Positions 41,598 to 44,107 of a stretch of DNA of 44,107 bases are shown here, in pieces. The DNA is taken from assembly GCA_910587295.1 (NCBI GenBank), contig CAJULP010000017.1:1-44107 (forward strand), given 5' to 3'. The position numbers were made by a program, and so were the translations under genes. This DNA is from an uncultured Lachnospiraceae bacterium (GTDB lineage: Bacteria; Bacillota; Clostridia; Lachnospirales; Lachnospiraceae). Under the pieces are notes generated by a model that saw only the letters and a program-made list of their open reading frames with translations, was not told the origin of the DNA and did no database searches. Within the stretch, counting starts at the first letter, position 1, and every line of letters starts with the position of its first letter.

Positions 41598-41622
41598 CAT
41601 TCATTTCTACTCATGCTATATT
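41594..41622 (+). promoter_or_regulatory. Promoter of the DUF2975-HTH-DUF4153/4173 operon
   Basis: Perfect TTGACA (41594-41599), 17 bases, TATATT (41617-41622) with an extended TGC. The -35 is embedded in the palindrome cluster, so repression by the cluster-binding protein would be direct. Confidence 0.75.
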
Positions 41623-41677
41623 TCAGATACAGTAATCAACTTTGGAAATTTATTACAACGTTTAGGGAGGTATAGGT

Positions 41678-42124
41678 TTGAAAAACAAATTAACTTCATT
41701 TACCAAGATATTACTGGACTTTATGTATTATGCCGGTATTATTATCACTATTTTTGTTCCTGCAATCATCAGGCTTTATGGGAAAATTAACAGCTACTTT
41801 GCAAATAACGCCTTATATTTAAGTATTATTTTTATTTTTTCCGGCGGGTTTGCGGTGCTGATCATACGGGAGCTTCGGAAGATGTTTCAGTCTGTTCTTA
41901 TGGACGACTGCTTTATCCCCGAAAATGTAAAAAGTCTGAAACGAATGGGAACTTACAGCTTTTTCATCGCAGCTATTACTTCCTGCCGGCTGCTTCTTTA
42001 TTTAACACCTGCCGTACTTATCGTCATTTTAGTGTTTGTCATTGCCGGCCTTTTCAGTAAAGTGCTTTCAGGTGTTTTTGATAAAGCCGTAACCTACAAA
42101 TTAGAAAACGATCTGACAATCTAG
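41678..42124 (+). CDS. DUF2975 membrane protein
   Basis: A 148-residue membrane protein with four hydrophobic helices (about 10-32, 42-63, 88-110 and 113-135). The loop ELRKMFQSVLMDDCFIPENV between helices two and three is the typical DUF2975 signature (leading to NVxxLKxxG). The start codon is TTG with AGGGAGG placed eight bases ahead. Such proteins almost always neighbour a small YozG-like HTH regulator, as here (10 bases downstream). The function is unknown; a membrane sensor or partner of the regulator is a reasonable guess. Confidence 0.8.
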   Translation: MKNKLTSFTKILLDFMYYAGIIITIFVPAIIRLYGKINSYFANNALYLSIIFIFSGGFAVLIIRELRKMFQSVLMDDCFIPENVKSLKRMGTYSFFIAAITSCRLLLYLTPAVLIVILVFVIAGLFSKVLSGVFDKAVTYKLENDLTI

Positions 42125-42134
42125 GAGGTAACTC

Positions 42135-42353
42135 ATGGCAATAATAATTAATCTGGATGTGGTCATGGCGAAACAAAAAAAAGGACTGACCGAACTGGCC
42201 GGCGAAGTGGACATTACCCTTGCCAACCTTTCTATATTGAAAAATAATAAGGCAAAAGCTGTCCGGTTTTCCACTTTAAACGCAATCTGCAAAGCGCTTA
42301 ACTGTCAGCCCGGGGATATATTAGAATATGTAGAAGAGTCCAAGGAGGATTAA
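42135..42353 (+). CDS. Small helix-turn-helix regulator (Cro/C1, YozG-like)
   Basis: A 72-residue DNA-binding protein consisting of one XRE-type helix-turn-helix (LTELAGEVDITLANLSILKN) followed by VRFSTLNAICKALNCQPGDI and LEYVEE, the compact YozG-like pattern. AGGAGG lies ahead of the ATG. It is the middle gene of the DUF2975-HTH-DUF4153/4173 operon and is the best candidate to bind the palindrome cluster at the operon promoter, giving autoregulation. Confidence 0.88.
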   Translation: MAIIINLDVVMAKQKKGLTELAGEVDITLANLSILKNNKAKAVRFSTLNAICKALNCQPGDILEYVEESKED

Positions 42354-42356
42354 ATT

Positions 42357-43970
42357 ATGGAACCGATCAAAGAAGAAATTTTGAATGAAACTATCATTAA
42401 CGAGGATGATTCCGGAAAAGGTAACCCGTTATTTCCTTTTATGGGAATCGGTAGTTTACTTTATGCGCTGCTGTATACTTTCTTTTTGTACAAAAACAAT
42501 AGTGGTATCACCTACCCTTTTTTCGTAGGCGGAACCTGCTTCTTTTTCTTCTTTTATTTGAAAAAGTCAGGAACCACCGCCAAAAAATTTTCCGTATTTC
42601 TCACCGCAAGCCTTATACTGCTGGGCATTTCCACTTGCGCTACCGATAGCTGGGTACTGCAGTTTTTTAACAAGATCGGAATCTTTTTCCTGTTTTTTTA
42701 CATGGTCCTTCACAACTTGTATCAGGATAAAAGCTGGGATCTGACTAAATATCTGGGGTCGATCATTCAAATCACTTGTACCAGCATTGCGTTTATGTTC
42801 CGCCCCATTACTGACCTGTCTGATTTTTTAAAGAAAAGAAAACAGGTATCCGGAAAACCGGAAGGAAAGATTAAATATGTGATCTGGGGAATTTTGATTG
42901 CCCTTCCTTTACTGTTTGTCATCATCCTTCTGCTATGCAGTGCGGATATTGTTTTTTTTCATATTTTCCGATATTTGTTTTCCGATCTTTTTACTTATAT
43001 TTTTAAAGGAAATATCTGGGGAATCGCCGCCTTGTTCCTTTTTGCGTTTTTTGCTTCCTATTGTCTTTTATGCCGGTTTTCCCATAGGAACATCCGAGAA
43101 CAGACTATAGATAAAAGGACTGGGGAACCCCTTATCGGCATCACCTTTACCGGTTTAATTTCCCTGGTCTATCTGGTCTTTTGCCTGATACAGCTTATTT
43201 ATCTTTTTGGCGGCCTTGGCACGCTGCCTGATAATTACACCTATGCAAGATATGCCAGGGAAGGTTTTTTTCAGCTTGTATTCGTGTGCATCATTAATCT
43301 TGCTCTGGTACTTATATGTAATAAGCGTTTTCGTAGTAGTAAAGTTTTAAAGGGTATTTTGGTCTTTTTATCTTTATGTACTTACGTCATGATCGCATCC
43401 AGCGCTTACCGCATGGTACTTTACATTAAGGCATACCATTTAACATTTTTACGTATATTGGTCCTTTGGGGCCTTGTAGTAATCTTTCTCCTGATAAGCG
43501 GCACACTGGCTCTGATCTTCCGGGAAAGCTTCCCTATGGTAAAATACTGTGTGATAACAGTTACGGTCATGTATTTAGGATTTTCTTTTTCCCATCCGGA
43601 CTACTGGATTGCACGCTATAACTTATCCCATGTGTCTATAGCAGATACAGAAAATGAAAATGTAAGGACTTATTCAGACTTTTATTATTTGGAAAATCTG
43701 TCTATGGATGCGGCGCCGGTCATTTTTCAGATGGCGGAAAATTCCGGGCAGGACTACGCCGCAATCTTTTCCTCTGATTGGTTTTATCGATACTCGGCAA
43801 GGCTTGTCCTTAAAAGCTGGAGCTGGAAAGCACAGGACGTCCTCCCGAAAAGTCAGTCTGTCAGGAAATTTAACTTTTCAAGATGGGCCGCATTTAAGGA
43901 TTATACCAATTATTATCAAAATATTGGAAATGAGGACTTTAAAGCCAACATAAACAGACTTGTCATGTAA
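42357..43970 (+). CDS. DUF4153/DUF4173 family membrane protein
   Basis: A 537-residue polytopic membrane protein with about 11-12 helices in the first 410 residues. The signature YTYARYAREGFFQLVFVCII near residue 295 and the SAYRMVLYIKAYHLTFLRIL block are those of the DUF4153/DUF4173 group. The C-terminal 120 residues appear extracytoplasmic and begin after NLSHVSIADTENEN. AAGGAGG precedes the ATG, three bases after the HTH gene, so translation is coupled. The role is unknown; gene order links it to the DUF2975/HTH control pair. Confidence 0.8.
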   Translation: MEPIKEEILNETIINEDDSGKGNPLFPFMGIGSLLYALLYTFFLYKNNSGITYPFFVGGTCFFFFFYLKKSGTTAKKFSVFLTASLILLGISTCATDSWVLQFFNKIGIFFLFFYMVLHNLYQDKSWDLTKYLGSIIQITCTSIAFMFRPITDLSDFLKKRKQVSGKPEGKIKYVIWGILIALPLLFVIILLLCSADIVFFHIFRYLFSDLFTYIFKGNIWGIAALFLFAFFASYCLLCRFSHRNIREQTIDKRTGEPLIGITFTGLISLVYLVFCLIQLIYLFGGLGTLPDNYTYARYAREGFFQLVFVCIINLALVLICNKRFRSSKVLKGILVFLSLCTYVMIASSAYRMVLYIKAYHLTFLRILVLWGLVVIFLLISGTLALIFRESFPMVKYCVITVTVMYLGFSFSHPDYWIARYNLSHVSIADTENENVRTYSDFYYLENLSMDAAPVIFQMAENSGQDYAAIFSSDWFYRYSARLVLKSWSWKAQDVLPKSQSVRKFNFSRWAAFKDYTNYYQNIGNEDFKANINRLVM

Positions 43971-44107
43971 TTAGTGTCTGCTGAACAACTTAAAATATTG
44001 ATAAATACTGAATTTTCCAGCATTTTTTGTTATAATAATTGCATGGAACAAAGATATAATCGCTTTATTTTCTTGCAGAATTTTTATAAAAGTCAGGAGA
44101 TGCCATG
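43971..44107 (+). other. Right-edge intergenic region with promoter and start of a next gene
   Basis: An extended TGTTATAAT -10 (44028-44036) without a clear -35 lies in AT-rich DNA. An ATG at 44105 ends the window, with AGGAG at 44095-44099. A frame is also open from an ATG at 44043 but lacks a ribosome site and would start at the transcription start itself. The next gene therefore probably begins at 44105. Confidence 0.4.

Noticed and set aside
1..44107. CRISPR arrays, tRNA or rRNA genes and complete insertion sequences
   Set aside because: Spacers were scanned for regularly spaced repeats, cloverleaf-like segments and paired terminal repeats; none was convincing.

Overview
The window looks like the chromosome of a gut anaerobe of the Lachnospiraceae (Clostridium cluster XIVa). 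The reasons are moderate GC with AT-rich spacers, strong AGGAGG-type ribosome binding sites, sigma-A promoters often with an extended TGn -10, and protein families typical of that group (GH112 phosphorylase, DUF4358, DUF2975/YozG-like HTH, TIGR03905, PII-like/DUF1538, ECF S components). No tRNA, rRNA, CRISPR array or intact insertion sequence was seen.

Left part (about 0.1-24.5 kb): a host-glycan utilisation region. After an MTA/SAH deaminase (mtaD) come a CUT1 ABC importer (binding lipoprotein and two permeases, no ATPase) and a GH112 galacto-N-biose/lacto-N-biose phosphorylase, with a divergent AraC regulator. A second minus-strand transcript carries a cobalamin riboswitch, a DUF4430 surface protein, an ECF S component, a D-2-hydroxyacid dehydrogenase and an N-acetylhexosamine 1-kinase (NahK-like). 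Then follow a GH3 glycosidase, a sialate O-acetylesterase-family enzyme, a GH2 glycosidase, a GH95 alpha-L-fucosidase, two more AraC regulators, a TraX-family membrane protein and pgi. Together this suggests trimming of fucosylated or O-acetylated mucin or milk-type glycans, import of the Gal-beta-1,3-HexNAc core, phosphorolysis to Gal-1-P plus HexNAc, and 1-phosphorylation of the HexNAc. The uridylyltransferase and epimerase that complete the pathway in bifidobacteria are not in the window.

Middle part (about 24.6-32.4 kb): an accessory and decay zone. It holds a frameshifted PD-(D/E)XK nuclease-like gene, a 5'-truncated metallo-beta-lactamase-fold gene behind a terminator, a calcineurin-like phosphatase, a 23-codon P-loop kinase remnant, fragments of Rpn-like and DDE transposase genes, several unrecognised small genes, and a Schlafen/AlbA_2-type regulator with 13-bp tandem repeats at its transcription start.

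Right part (about 32.4-44.1 kb): mostly conserved genes. They are a membrane protein, a TIGR03905 protein with murG, a DUF4358 lipoprotein beside an MBOAT/SGNH surface-acylation pair, exodeoxyribonuclease III, a tandem PII-like protein with a DUF1538 membrane protein, and a DUF2975-HTH-DUF4153/4173 operon read from a strong promoter embedded in an AT-rich palindrome cluster shared with the divergent DUF1538 promoter.
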